Assembly (NCBI GenBank): GCA_026874595.1
Contig: CM049309.1
Coordinates: forward strand, 12,574,576-12,638,575
Length of the DNA: 64,000 nucleotides
Direction: 5' to 3'
Origin: Sipunculus nudus
Lineage: Eukaryota > Annelida > Sipuncula > Golfingiida > Sipunculidae
Shown here: piece after piece, positions 54,084-64,000 of the stretch
Layout of the letters: every line of letters begins with the position of its first letter
How positions within the stretch are numbered: the stretch's first letter is position 1
Made by a program: the position numbers and the translations under genes
The notes under the pieces: generated by a model
What the model saw: the letters and a program-made list of their open reading frames with translations, nothing else
Told to the model about the DNA's origin: nothing
Databases searched by the model: none

Positions 54084-56210
54084 TTTTTTTCAGTTATTGT
54101 GAATAGCAGGATGTTGTTATGTGAAAAGCGGCTCGGATACTGCAGTCAATTACGGTAAGTGGGTATATATATTTGACCATTGTATTTAAAGTGATAAGTA
54201 TTTCCTGAAGAGCGGTCAGTTCATAAGGCGTTGTTGAGAGTAGATATCTAGCGCAGTCTGGTACTCGCCATCGCAGAACCTATTGGACACGGTCCATTAC
54301 TCTCAACCCATCACATCACAGGGCGTGGGAGGAATGATTAGGTCGGGGCGCCCGGTGCGGGCAGGGCCGTCCCGGTCCACTGCTTCTCACTCGGAACCGG
54401 GCAAGCCTCTTGATTATCATTACCAGTGCTCAGTTAAGGGAAATGACTTCAAACGGAGACTTAAACAATCGCAATGTTCTTGCAGTGTAACAGTGAGAAG
54501 ATTATTACTCGGAGACCGCATTTAAATGCAGTTCAGAAAAGAGGGACAATCATCATTAATTCATGCAGTCGCTGGTATTTTGCCGCTGTTGCGCTGCAAC
54601 TAAACAACCATTTAAATTATCCTAGTGATACATAATAAAATAACAACAATTCAGTACAAGTACACGTGATGAGGTTTATTTAACAGGTTTGACTCAAGTG
54701 AATAATATTTTTTTAATGAATTCTATTTGGGCCGAATCGAAAAAAAAATCTTATCTTCTCGTAATGTTTTCTATTTTATGTGCTCCTCGATAAGAATTAT
54801 AAAGGGTGACACTAAAATTACCATTTTAAACGTAAAATGTTCGAAAGATTTTTGGTTATGTTTTTTTTTTCTTTTTTAGGCTCATGGATTGGCAGCGGTG
54901 ATGTCATCCGGTGTGGGCGAAGTAACCAGCGACTAGGATAACCGCTGAGGAAACAGCTTTCGTAACTGACAGGCTTTAATAAATTAACAACTATATTTGT
55001 TCTCTTCTCACACACACATTCACGCGCGCACATGCAGTGAATCAATTTTTAATATATTAATGCGCAAGATAAGAATAAAGAGATATATACATATTACCAA
55101 TTAACATATATATTTTACTGCAGTGTCGCTGAATATACGTCAGGTGAAGACATCATGCAGTTCTAACATCAAACATTGCCGGCAGTCTGACCGACACGCA
55201 CATGCATGTAAAAGTTTAAACAAACCAAAATGAGTCGTCAAGAAAAAATCGACAAGTAACATCCAAAAATGCAGTTACCAATAAAAATACATTTTAACCA
55301 ATACCTGCAGAAATAAAAAAAAATTTCCTAACCGCTTTGATGTAATACCGAGCAAAAGATCAAAGGCTGTTGTTTGTAAATTTGATGAAATTCGGAATTT
55401 TATTTTTGGTTCACCAAAGGCAATATCAAAACGATAACGTTATCAAAAATAACTCCGACAAATTCACATGGCATTTTTATGTGTGACATTGAAAGTTTGG
55501 GTTGAGTTACAGAATTAATCGGAAACGAGCTCGATATACAGGAAAGCGGCCCTTCATTTTCATGTTCCGCTGCACTCTTTTAAAGGCCGAGGATTAATTT
55601 GCGGGAACAACTTTTGTTTTGCTATTGTACCGGTACAAAAGGCGACTTTGTCTGGGCCTGCGTATTCAGAAAATGAGATATCCTGGGTTCCATCATCTTT
55701 TAATAGTGGGCTTTATATTTTGCGGGATTTATTTCACGAGCCCCGGGCAAAGACTGCAACAAAGTATTCATGTTCGGAAAGCGCGTACTGCATTGAGTCT
55801 CTATATATATAGTCTCTTGTATTGATAATGATGTAATCGCATGATTTTAATAAGGAAAATGGGTTACCAGAATTCGTTACAGACAGGATTTTCTCCATAT
55901 TTATTGAAGATAAATGACAATAATATCTGACAGTGGGTTGAAAATATTTATTATAATATAATTGAATATGTCAAGCAAATGAAATAGTTTATGTAGCAAC
56001 AATATTGACATAACCCGCAACAATTTACATGTACACAAGGATGTTAGAAAAATATTGTTATTTTAGTGGATCAACACGTAAAAGCACCGAGTGCACGAAA
56101 TATAAGCAAATACATAGATGTAATATATTATAGCACCTAAAGAGTTGTGAACCTAATATTTGAGGCGCTGCTCATGCAGCAGGCATGCAGAATGTCCTCT
56201 GGAAATTAGG
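54084..56210. repeat. Spacer S17 between p17 and p18
   Basis: 2127 bases. The T-tract is interrupted: 10 T (54861-54870), C, 6 T (54872-54877), preceded by G. It has several private changes, including TGGCAGCGG for TGACAGCGG near 54889 and TTCTAACATC near 55161. Confidence 0.9.
54164..54171 (-). promoter_or_regulatory. TATA box of p17
   Basis: TATATATA 81 bases upstream of the p17 ATG; nearby TACGGTAAG replaces TACGGGAAG. Confidence 0.6.
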
Positions 56211-57413
56211 TTATAAAGGAAACTGTTTGTGAAACTGGCTGAGCACCGTCTGGGTCTGTTCAGCAGGGATGAGGGCCATGAGCTCCAGGGCATCTCTCAT
56301 TCTCTTGAGCGTTTCATAGTTGTCTCTGCCCGTGACCGTCAGAGTGAAGACTTCCATATCACCTACTTTCCTCCGCTTGTCCATCGTGGCACCGACCTGC
56401 GGAGTCCCAAGACCTGTGGCTTTTCTTTTCTGGCCCGCCTGTGGACCTGTCTTCTCATCCACCCGACGGTCCCGACCGGGGCAGGCACAGATTCGGACCT
56501 CGGCAGACTGTCTGCCCAGCACTTGCCCCTGGTGTTCCAGCGTGAAGATGACCCTGAGAGGGCGTCTGTTCAGTCCACCCACACAGGAAGAGAAGCACAT
56601 GAACTGGTAGAGGTTGGTGATCCATTGGTTACCCGCTTGTGGTGTCTGATGAGGTATAATGACTGACTGCCTGCGCGTTTCGGGGTCCTCGTAGTACCGG
56701 GAAAGTGAATGTTCGCATCGCAGCAGGTGGGATGGTGCTGGGTGGTTGTCGTTGAACTCGCTTGTACCGGCGTGGTTTGGACATCGGGTGACGATCTCCT
56801 GCACGTGTTCCGGCTTGACATAGACAGGCATGGCTCTGATAATACTACCGCTGGGAGGTGGGGTGGCCGTGGTGAACTTGACCGGACAAGCAGTGGCCAT
56901 GCGCACATAGAGTTTATTCAGAGCTGGTGAGTAGGTCCAGTTGGCAGATTTGGTGTCCTTGACTGGCTGTTCGAAACCCACCTGGAAGCAGTAGTGGCCT
57001 GGGTATGCCGTGGCAGACGGCAGGGAGTGCTGCTGGCCTGTGGCTGGAGAAGCCTGCGGTGACGGGGTTGATGTGGTCAGGGGTACAGGGATTTGCGAGT
57101 CCGCTGCTCTGTCACTCATGTCACGTGACGCATCGGCTTCCAGCAGATCCTGTACGCTGTCGGCATGAGTGTAATATTCTTCGGGATCCGTTTTCAGAAG
57201 ATCGGCGTGTGGACGGCCGAGAACTCCCTCCACGTCCGCCGTGCTGAGTGGACAGAGGTCCTCCGAATCCGAACCGGAACTGAGCGAATGCCACAGCTGA
57301 TCCACCTCATCTGAAACATCGTATTGCTCGGTGTCTTCTAGCACAAACGCTGGTTGCTTTTTCGCCGGGCTGGTTTGAAGATCGGTCCGATGATAGTGCA
57401 TGAATGAAGTCAT
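56211..57413 (-). CDS. p53: p53 copy p18 (intronless, open)
   Basis: A complete 400-residue frame with C142, T337 and L400. C142 lies in the [10 protein letters not shown] segment just before the DNA-binding core, T337 in the linker between the two halves of the nuclear signal, and L400 is the final residue. The three changes spare all DNA-binding, zinc and tetramer contacts. Confidence 0.94.
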   Translation of the reverse strand: MTSFMHYHRTDLQTSPAKKQPAFVLEDTEQYDVSDEVDQLWHSLSSGSDSEDLCPLSTADVEGVLGRPHADLLKTDPEEYYTHADSVQDLLEADASRDMSDRAADSQIPVPLTTSTPSPQASPATGQQHSLPSATAYPGHYCFQVGFEQPVKDTKSANWTYSPALNKLYVRMATACPVKFTTATPPPSGSIIRAMPVYVKPEHVQEIVTRCPNHAGTSEFNDNHPAPSHLLRCEHSLSRYYEDPETRRQSVIIPHQTPQAGNQWITNLYQFMCFSSCVGGLNRRPLRVIFTLEHQGQVLGRQSAEVRICACPGRDRRVDEKTGPQAGQKRKATGLGTPQVGATMDKRRKVGDMEVFTLTVTGRDNYETLKRMRDALELMALIPAEQTQTVLSQFHKQFPL

Positions 57414-59537
57414 TTTTTTTCAGTTATTGTGAATAGCAGGATGTTGTTATGTGAAAAGCGGCTCGGATACTGCAGTCAATTACGGGAAGTGGATATATAT
57501 ATTTGACCATTGAATTTTAGGTGATAAATATTTTTCTGAAGAGCGGTCAGTTCATAAGGCGTTGTTGAGAGTAGATATCTAGCGCAGTCTGGTACTCGCC
57601 ATCGCAGAACCTATTGGACACGGTCCATTACTTTCAACCCATCACATCACAGGGCGTGGGAGGAATGATTAGGTCGGGGCGCCCGGTGCGGGCAGGGCCG
57701 TCCCGGTCCACTGCTTCTCACTCGGAACCGGGCAAGCCTCTTGATTATCATTACCAGTGCTCAGTTAAGGGAAATGACTTCAAACGGAGAATTAAACAAT
57801 CGCAATGTTCTTGCAGTGTAACAGTGAGAAGATTATTACTCGGAGACCGCATTTAAATGCAGTTCAGAAAAGAGGGACAATCATCATTAATTCATGCAGT
57901 CGCTGGTATTTTGCCGCTGTTGCGCTGAAACTAAACAACCATTTTAATTATCCTAGTGATACATAATAAAATAACAACAATTCAGTACAAGTACACGTGA
58001 TGAGGTTTATTTAACAGGTTTGACTCAAGTAAATAATATTTTTTTAATGAATTCTATTTGGGCCGAATCGAAAAAAAAATCTTATCTTCTCGTAATGTTT
58101 TCTATTTTATGTGCTCCTCGATTAGAATTATAAAGGGTGACACTAAAATTACCATTTTAAACGTAAAATGTTTTGAAAGATTTTTGGCTATTTTTTTTTT
58201 TTTTTTAGGCTCATGGATTGACAGCGGTGATGTCATCCGGTGTGGGCGAAGTAACCAGCGACTAGGATAACCGCTGAGGAAACAGCTTCCGTAACTGACA
58301 GGCTTTAATAAATTAACAACTATATTTGTTCTCTTCTCACACACACATTCACGCGCGCACATGCAGTGAATCAATTTTAATATATTAATGCGCAAGATAA
58401 GAATAAAGAGATATATACATATCACCAATTAACATATATATTTTACTGCAGTGTCGCTGAATATACGTCAGGTGAAGACATCATGCAGTTCTTACATCAA
58501 ACATTGCCGGCAGTCTGACCGACACGCACATGCATGTAAAAGTTTAAACAAACCAAAATGAGTCGTCAAGAAAAATCGACAAGTAACATCCAAAAATGCA
58601 GTTACCAATAAAAATACATTTTAACCAATACCTGCAGAAATAAAAAAAAATTTCCTAACCGCTTTAATGTAATACCGAGCAAAAGATCAAAGGCTGTTGT
58701 TTGTAAATTTGATGAAATTCGGAATTTTATTTTTGGTTCACCAAAGGCAATATCAAAACGATAACGTTATCAAAAATAACTCCGACAAATTCACATGGCA
58801 TTTTTATGTGTGACATTGAAAGTTTGGGTTGAGTTACAGAATTAATCGGAAACGAGCTCGATATACAGGAAAGCGGCCCTTCATTTTCATGTTCCCCTGC
58901 ACTCTTTTAAAGGCCGAGGATTAATTTGCGGGAACAACTTTTGTTTTGCTATTGTACCGGTACAAAAGGCGACTTTGTCTGGGCCTGCGTATTCAGAAAA
59001 TGAGATATCCTGGGTTCCATCATCTTTTAATAGTGGGCTTTATATTTTGCGGGATTTATTTCACGAGCCCCGGGCAAAGACTGCAACAAAGTATTCATGT
59101 TCGGAAAGCGCGTACTGCATTGAGTCTCTATATATATAGTCTCTTGTATTGATAATGATGAAATCGCATGATTTTAATAAGGAAAATGGGTTACCAGAAT
59201 TCGTTACAGACAGGATTTTCTCCATATTTATTGAAGATAAATGACAATAATATCTGACAGTGGGTTGAAAATATTTATTATAATATAATTGAATATGTCA
59301 AGCAAATAAAATAGTTTATGTAGCAACAATATTGACATAACCCGCAACAATTTACATGTACACAAGGATGTTAGAAAAATATTGTTATTTTAGTGGATCA
59401 ACACGTAAAAGCACCGAGTGCACGAAATATAAGCAAATACATAGATGTAATATATTATAGCACCTAAAGAGTTGTGAACCTAATATTTGAGGCGCTGCTC
59501 ATGCAGCAGGCATGCAGAATGTCCTCTGGAAATTAGG
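57414..59537. repeat. Spacer S18 between p18 and p19
   Basis: 2124 bases; the shortest T-tract, 16 (58191-58206), without the preceding G typical of S14 to S17. It is the most altered spacer near its promoter, with at least five substitutions or indels between about 57492 and 57536. It also has ATGAAATCG near 59157 for ATGTAATCG. Confidence 0.9.
57494..57501 (-). promoter_or_regulatory. TATA box of p18
   Basis: TATATATA 81 bases upstream of the p18 ATG. The flank reads TGGATATATATA instead of TGGGTATATATA, which extends the AT run by one base. Confidence 0.55.
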
Positions 59538-60740
59538 TTAAAAAGGAAACTGTTTGTGAAACTGGCTGAGCACCGTCTGGGTCTGTTCAGCAGGGATGAG
59601 GGCCATGAGCTCCAGGGCATCTCTCATTCTCTTGAGCGTTTCATAGTTGTCTCTGCCCGTGACCGTCAGAGTGAAGACTTCCATATCACCTACTTTCCTC
59701 CGCTTGTCCATCGTGGCACCGACCTGCGGAGCCCCAAGACCTGTGGCTTTTCTTTTCTGGCCCGCCTGTGGACCTGTCTTCTCATCCACCCGACGGTCCC
59801 GACCGGGGCAGGCACAGATTCGGACCTCGGCAGACTGTCTGCCCAGCACTTGCCCCTGGTGTTCCAGCGTGAAGATGACCCTGAGAGGGCGTCTGTTCAG
59901 TCCACCCACACAGGAAGAGAAGCACATGAACTGGTAGAGGTTGGTGATCCATTGGTTACCCGCTTGTGGTGTCTGATGAGGTATAATGACTGACTGCCTG
60001 CGCGTTTCGGGGTCCTCGTAGTACCGGGAAAGTGAATGTTCGCATCGCAGCAGGTGGGATGGTGCTGGGTGGTTGTCGTTGAACTCGCTTGTACCGGCGT
60101 GGTTTGGACATCGGGTGACGATCTCCTGCACGTGTTCCGGCTTGACATAGACAGGCATGGCTCTGATAATACTACCGCTGGGAGGTGGGGTGGCCGTGGT
60201 GAACTTGACCGGACAAGCAGTGGCCATGCGCACATAGAGTTTATTCAGAGCTGGTGAGTAGGTCCAGTTGGCAGATTTGGTGTCCTTGACTGGCTGTTCG
60301 AAACCCACCTGGAAGCCGTAGTGGCCTGGGTATGCCGTGGCAGACGGCAGGGAGTGCTGCTGGCCTGTGGCTGGAGAAGCCTGCGGTGACGGGGTTGATG
60401 TGGTCAGGGGTACAGGGATTTGCGAGTCCGCTGCTCTGTCACTCATGTCACGTGACGCATCGGCTTCCAGCAGATCCTGTACGCTGTCGGCATGAGTGTA
60501 ATATTCTTCGGGATCCGTTTTCAGAAGATCGGCGTGTGGACGGCCGAGAACTCCCTCCACGTCCGCCGTGCTGAGTGGACAGAGGTCCTCCGAATCCGAA
60601 CCGGAACTGAGCGAATGCCACAGCTGATCCACCTCATCTGAAACATCGTATTGCTCGGTGTCTTCTAGCACAAACGCTGGTTTCTTTTTCGCCGGGCTCG
60701 TTTGAAGATCGGTCCGATGATAGTGCATGAATGAAGTCAT
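59538..60740 (-). CDS. p53: p53 copy p19 (intronless, open)
   Basis: A complete 400-residue frame that differs from the p16 protein only by K20 (Q in the others), which extends a small basic cluster near the N-terminus. It encodes a near-consensus p53. Confidence 0.95.
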   Translation of the reverse strand: MTSFMHYHRTDLQTSPAKKKPAFVLEDTEQYDVSDEVDQLWHSLSSGSDSEDLCPLSTADVEGVLGRPHADLLKTDPEEYYTHADSVQDLLEADASRDMSDRAADSQIPVPLTTSTPSPQASPATGQQHSLPSATAYPGHYGFQVGFEQPVKDTKSANWTYSPALNKLYVRMATACPVKFTTATPPPSGSIIRAMPVYVKPEHVQEIVTRCPNHAGTSEFNDNHPAPSHLLRCEHSLSRYYEDPETRRQSVIIPHQTPQAGNQWITNLYQFMCFSSCVGGLNRRPLRVIFTLEHQGQVLGRQSAEVRICACPGRDRRVDEKTGPQAGQKRKATGLGAPQVGATMDKRRKVGDMEVFTLTVTGRDNYETLKRMRDALELMALIPAEQTQTVLSQFHKQFPF

Positions 60741-62866
60741 TTTTTTTCAGTTATTGTGAATAGCAGGATGTTGTTATGTGAAAAGCGGCTCGGATACTGC
60801 AGTCAATTACGGGAAGTGGGTATATATATTTGACCATTGTATTTAAAGTGATAAGTATTTCCTGAAGAGCGGTCAGTTCATAAGGCGTTGTTGAGAGTAG
60901 ATATCTAGCGCAGTCTGGTACTCGCCATCGCAGAACCTATTGGACACGGTCCATTACTCTCAACCCATCACATCACAGGGCGTGGGAGGAATGATTAGGT
61001 CGGGGCGCCCGGTGCGGGCAGGGCCGTCCCGGTCCACTGCTTCTCACTCGGAACCGGGCAAGCCTCTTGATTATCATTACCAGTGCTCAGTTAAGGGAAA
61101 TGACTTCAAACGGAGAATTAAACAATCGCAATGTTCTTGCAGTGTAACAGTGAGAAGATTATTACTCGGAGACCGCATTTAAATGCAGTTCAGAAAAGAG
61201 GGACAATCATCATTAATTCATGCAGTCGCTGGTATTTTGCCGCTGTTGCGCTGAAACTAAACAACCATTTTAATTATCCTAGTGATACATAATAAAATAA
61301 CAACAATTCAGTACAAGTACACGTGATGAGGTTTATTTAACAGGTTTGACTCAAGTGAATAATATTTTTTTAATGAATTCTATTTGGGCCGAATCGAAAA
61401 AAAAATCTTATCTTCTCGTAATGTTTTCTATTTTATGTGCTCCTCGATTAGAATTATAAAGGGTGACACTAAAATTACCATTTTAAACGTAAAATGTTCG
61501 AAAGATTTTTGGCTATGTTTTTTTGTTTTTTTTTTAGGCTCATGGATTGACAGCGGTGATGTCATCCGGTGTGGGCGAAGTAACCAGCGACTAGGATAAC
61601 CGCTGAGGAAACAGCTTCCGTAACTGACAGGCTTTAATAAATTAACAACTATATTTGTTCTCTTCTCACACACACATTCACGCGCGCACATGCAGTGAAT
61701 CAATTTTTAATATATTAATGCGCAAGATAAGAATAAAGAGATATATACATATCACCAATTAACATATATATTTTACTGCAGTGTCGCTGAATATACGTCA
61801 GGTGAAGACATCATGCAGTTCTTACATCAAACATTGCCGGCAGTCTGACCGACACGCACATGCATGTAAAAGTTTAAACAAACCAAAATGAGTCGTCAAG
61901 AAAAATAGACAAGTAACATCCAAAAATGCAGTTACCAATAAAAATACATTTTAACCAATACCTGCAGAAATAAAAAAAATTTCCTAACCGCTTTGATGTA
62001 ATACCGAGCAAAAGATCAAAGGCTGTTGTTTGTAAATTTGATGAAATTCGGAATTTTATTTTTGGTTCACCAAAGGCAATATCAAAACGATAACGTTATC
62101 AAAAATAACTCCGACAAATTCACATGGCATTTTTATGTGTGACATTGAAAGTTTGGGTTGAGTTACAGAATTAATCGGAAACGAGCTCGATATACAGGAA
62201 AGCGGCCCTTCATTTTCATGTTCCGCTGCACTCTTGTAAAGGTCGAGGATTAATTTGCGGGAACAACTTTTGTTTTGCTATTGTACCGGTACAAAAGGCG
62301 ACTTTGTCTGGGCCTGCGTATTCAGAAAATGAGATATCCTGGGTTCCATCATCTTTTAATAGTGGGCTTTATATTTTGCGGGATTTATTTCACGAGCCCC
62401 GGGCAAAGACTGCAACAAAGTATTCATGTTCGGAAAGCGCGTACTGCATTGAGTCTCTATATATATAGTCTCTTGTATTGATAATGATGTAATCGCATGA
62501 TTTTAATAAGGAAAATGGGTTACCAGAATTCGTAACAGACAGGATTTTCTCCATATTTATTGAAGATAAATGACAATAATATCTGACAGTGGGTTGAAAA
62601 TATTTATTATAATATAATTGAATATGTCAAGCAAATGAAATAGTTTATGTAGCAACAATATTGACATAACCCGCAACAATTGACATGTACACAAGGATGT
62701 TAGAAAAATATTGTTATTTTAGTGGATTAACACGTAAAAGCACCGAGTGCACGAAATATAAGCAAATACATAGATGTAATATATTATAGCACCTAAAGAG
62801 TTGTGAACCTAATATTTGAGGCGCTGCTCATTCAGCAGGCATGCAGAATGTCCTCTGGAAATTAGG
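60741..62866. repeat. Spacer S19 between p19 and p20
   Basis: 2126 bases. The T-tract is interrupted by G: 7 T (61518-61524), G, 10 T (61526-61535). It shares with S18 the AGAATTAAAC variant near 61114. GCTCATTCAG near 62826 alters the small hairpin 3' of p20. Confidence 0.9.
60821..60828 (-). promoter_or_regulatory. TATA box of p19
   Basis: TATATATA 81 bases upstream of the p19 ATG. Confidence 0.6.
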
Positions 62867-64000
62867 TTAAAAAGGAAACTGTTTGTGAAACTGGCTGAGC
62901 ACCGTCTGGGTCTGTTCAGCAGGGATGAGGGCCATGAGCTCCAGGGCATCTCTCATTCTCTTGAGCGTTTCATAGTTGTCTCTGCCCGTGACCGTCAGAG
63001 TGAAGACTTCCATATCACCTACTTTCCTCCGCTTGTCCATCGTGGCACCGACCTGCGGAGCCCCAAGACCTGTGGCTTTTCTTTTCTGGCCCGCCTGTGG
63101 ACCTGTCTTCTCATCCACCCGACGGTCCCGACCGGGGCAGGCACAGATTCGGACCTCGGCAGACTGTCTGCCCAGCACTTGCCCCTGGTGTTCCAGCGTG
63201 AAGATGACCCTGAGAGGGCGTCTGTTCAGTCCACCCACACAGGAAGAGAAGCACATGAACTGGTAGAGGTTGGTGATCCATTGGTTACCCGCTTGTGGTG
63301 TCTGATGAGGTATAATGACTGACTGCCTGCGCGTTTCGGGGTCCTCGTAGTACCGGGAAAGTGAATGTTCGCATCGCAGCAGGTGGGATGGTGCTGGGTG
63401 GTTGTCGTTGAACTCGCTTGTACCGGCGTGGTTTGGACATCGGCTGACGATCTCCTGCACGTGTTCCGGCTTGACATAGACAGGCATGGCTCTGATAATA
63501 CTACCGCTGGGAGGTGGGGTGGCCGTGGTGAACTTGACCGGACAAGCAGTGGCCATGCGCACATAGAGTTTATTCAGAGCTGGTGAGTAGGTCCAGTTGG
63601 CAGATTTGGTGTCCTTGACTGGCTGTTCGAAACCCACCTGGAAGCCGTAGTGGCCTGGGTATGCCGTGGCAGACGGCAGGGAGTGCTGCTGGCCTGTGGC
63701 TGGAGAAGCCTGCGGTGACGGGGTTGATGTGGTCAGGGGTACAGGGATTTGCGAGTCCGCTGCTCTGTCACTCATGTCACGTGACGCATCGGCTTCCAGC
63801 AGATCCTGTACGCTGTCGGCATGAGTGTAATATTCTTCGGGATCCGTTTTCAGAAGATCGGCGTGTGGACGGCCGAGAACTCCCTCCACGTCCGCCGTGC
63901 TGAGTGGACAGAGGTCCTCCGAATCCGAACCGGAACTGAGCGAATGCCACAGCTGATCCACCTCATCTGAAACATCGTATTGCTCGGTGTCTTCTAGCAC
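62867..64000 (-). CDS. p53: p53 copy p20 (intronless, 5' end outside window)
   Basis: Open from codon 24 to the stop; the first 23 codons and the promoter lie past position 64000. The only protein difference seen from the p16 consensus is T209S, next to the R175-equivalent R210. The domain content is otherwise complete. The cut is the window edge and not a lesion. Confidence 0.93.
   Translation of the reverse strand: MLEDTEQYDVSDEVDQLWHSLSSGSDSEDLCPLSTADVEGVLGRPHADLLKTDPEEYYTHADSVQDLLEADASRDMSDRAADSQIPVPLTTSTPSPQASPATGQQHSLPSATAYPGHYGFQVGFEQPVKDTKSANWTYSPALNKLYVRMATACPVKFTTATPPPSGSIIRAMPVYVKPEHVQEIVSRCPNHAGTSEFNDNHPAPSHLLRCEHSLSRYYEDPETRRQSVIIPHQTPQAGNQWITNLYQFMCFSSCVGGLNRRPLRVIFTLEHQGQVLGRQSAEVRICACPGRDRRVDEKTGPQAGQKRKATGLGAPQVGATMDKRRKVGDMEVFTLTVTGRDNYETLKRMRDALELMALIPAEQTQTVLSQFHKQFPF

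Larger units (their letters stand above)
1..64000. repeat. Tandem array of ~3.33 kb p53-bearing units
   Basis: The whole window is a head-to-tail repeat. Distances between successive gene 3' ends are 3333, 3333, 3338, 3349, 3074, 3332, 3335, 3343, 3351, 3074, 3332, 3336, 3343, 3333, 3332, 3337, 3330, 3327 and 3329 bases. The two 3074 values come from the same 255-base deletion inside p5 and p10. Units are nearly identical by eye in both gene and spacer, which implies recent amplification or continuing homogenisation. Neither array end is in view: position 1 lies 5 bases past the p1 stop codon and position 64000 lies inside p20. Confidence 0.98.

Noticed and set aside
1-64000. Transposon, virus or CRISPR origin of the repeat
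   Set aside because: No transposase, reverse transcriptase, integrase, capsid, long terminal repeat, or spacer-repeat pattern was found in either strand; the unit holds only a p53 gene and non-coding DNA.

Overview
The window is one long tandem array. A unit of about 3.33 kb is repeated head-to-tail at least 20 times, and the array runs off both edges. Each unit holds one gene, always on the minus strand: an uninterrupted 400-codon reading frame for a p53 protein. The frame contains an N-terminal transactivation motif, the p53 DNA-binding domain with all four zinc ligands and the hotspot arginines, a bipartite nuclear signal and a tetramerisation domain. No SAM domain follows. I number the copies p1 to p20 from left to right. 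Because all genes are on the minus strand, p20 is the most upstream in the sense direction. Between genes lies an AT-rich spacer of about 2.13 kb (S1 to S19) with no convincing second gene.

The sequence is eukaryotic and animal. p53 is a metazoan family, each gene has a TATA box 80 to 82 bases before its ATG, and AATAAA signals lie about 260 bases past its stop. The short p53 form without SAM and its residue choices suggest an invertebrate, perhaps a mollusc or another protostome; that is inference and the species cannot be fixed from the sequence. p53 genes in most animals are split by many introns. An intronless 400-codon frame is therefore best explained by an mRNA-derived retrocopy, or by intron loss, that gained a promoter and was then amplified.

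Thirteen copies have complete open frames: p1, p3, p4, p6, p7, p9, p11, p12, p14, p15, p16, p18 and p19. p20 is open but cut by the window edge. Six are broken. p2 has a stop at codon 31. p5 and p10 have an 85-codon in-frame deletion plus a stop at the position of human R175. p8 and p13 have a one-base insertion that removes the nuclear signal and tetramerisation domain. p17 has a stop at the position of human R248.

A larger layer sits on top of the array. A block of about 14.4 kb (roughly 11.8 to 26.2 kb) is repeated almost exactly 16.43 kb to the right (roughly 28.2 to 42.7 kb). That is a five-unit higher-order repeat that also copied the broken genes. Copy p9, between the two blocks, carries a patch that matches p3, which points to gene conversion or unequal crossing-over. 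Spacers S14 to S19 form a second subfamily marked by shared base differences. If the open copies are expressed, the locus would raise p53 dose and supply several variant and truncated p53 forms together.
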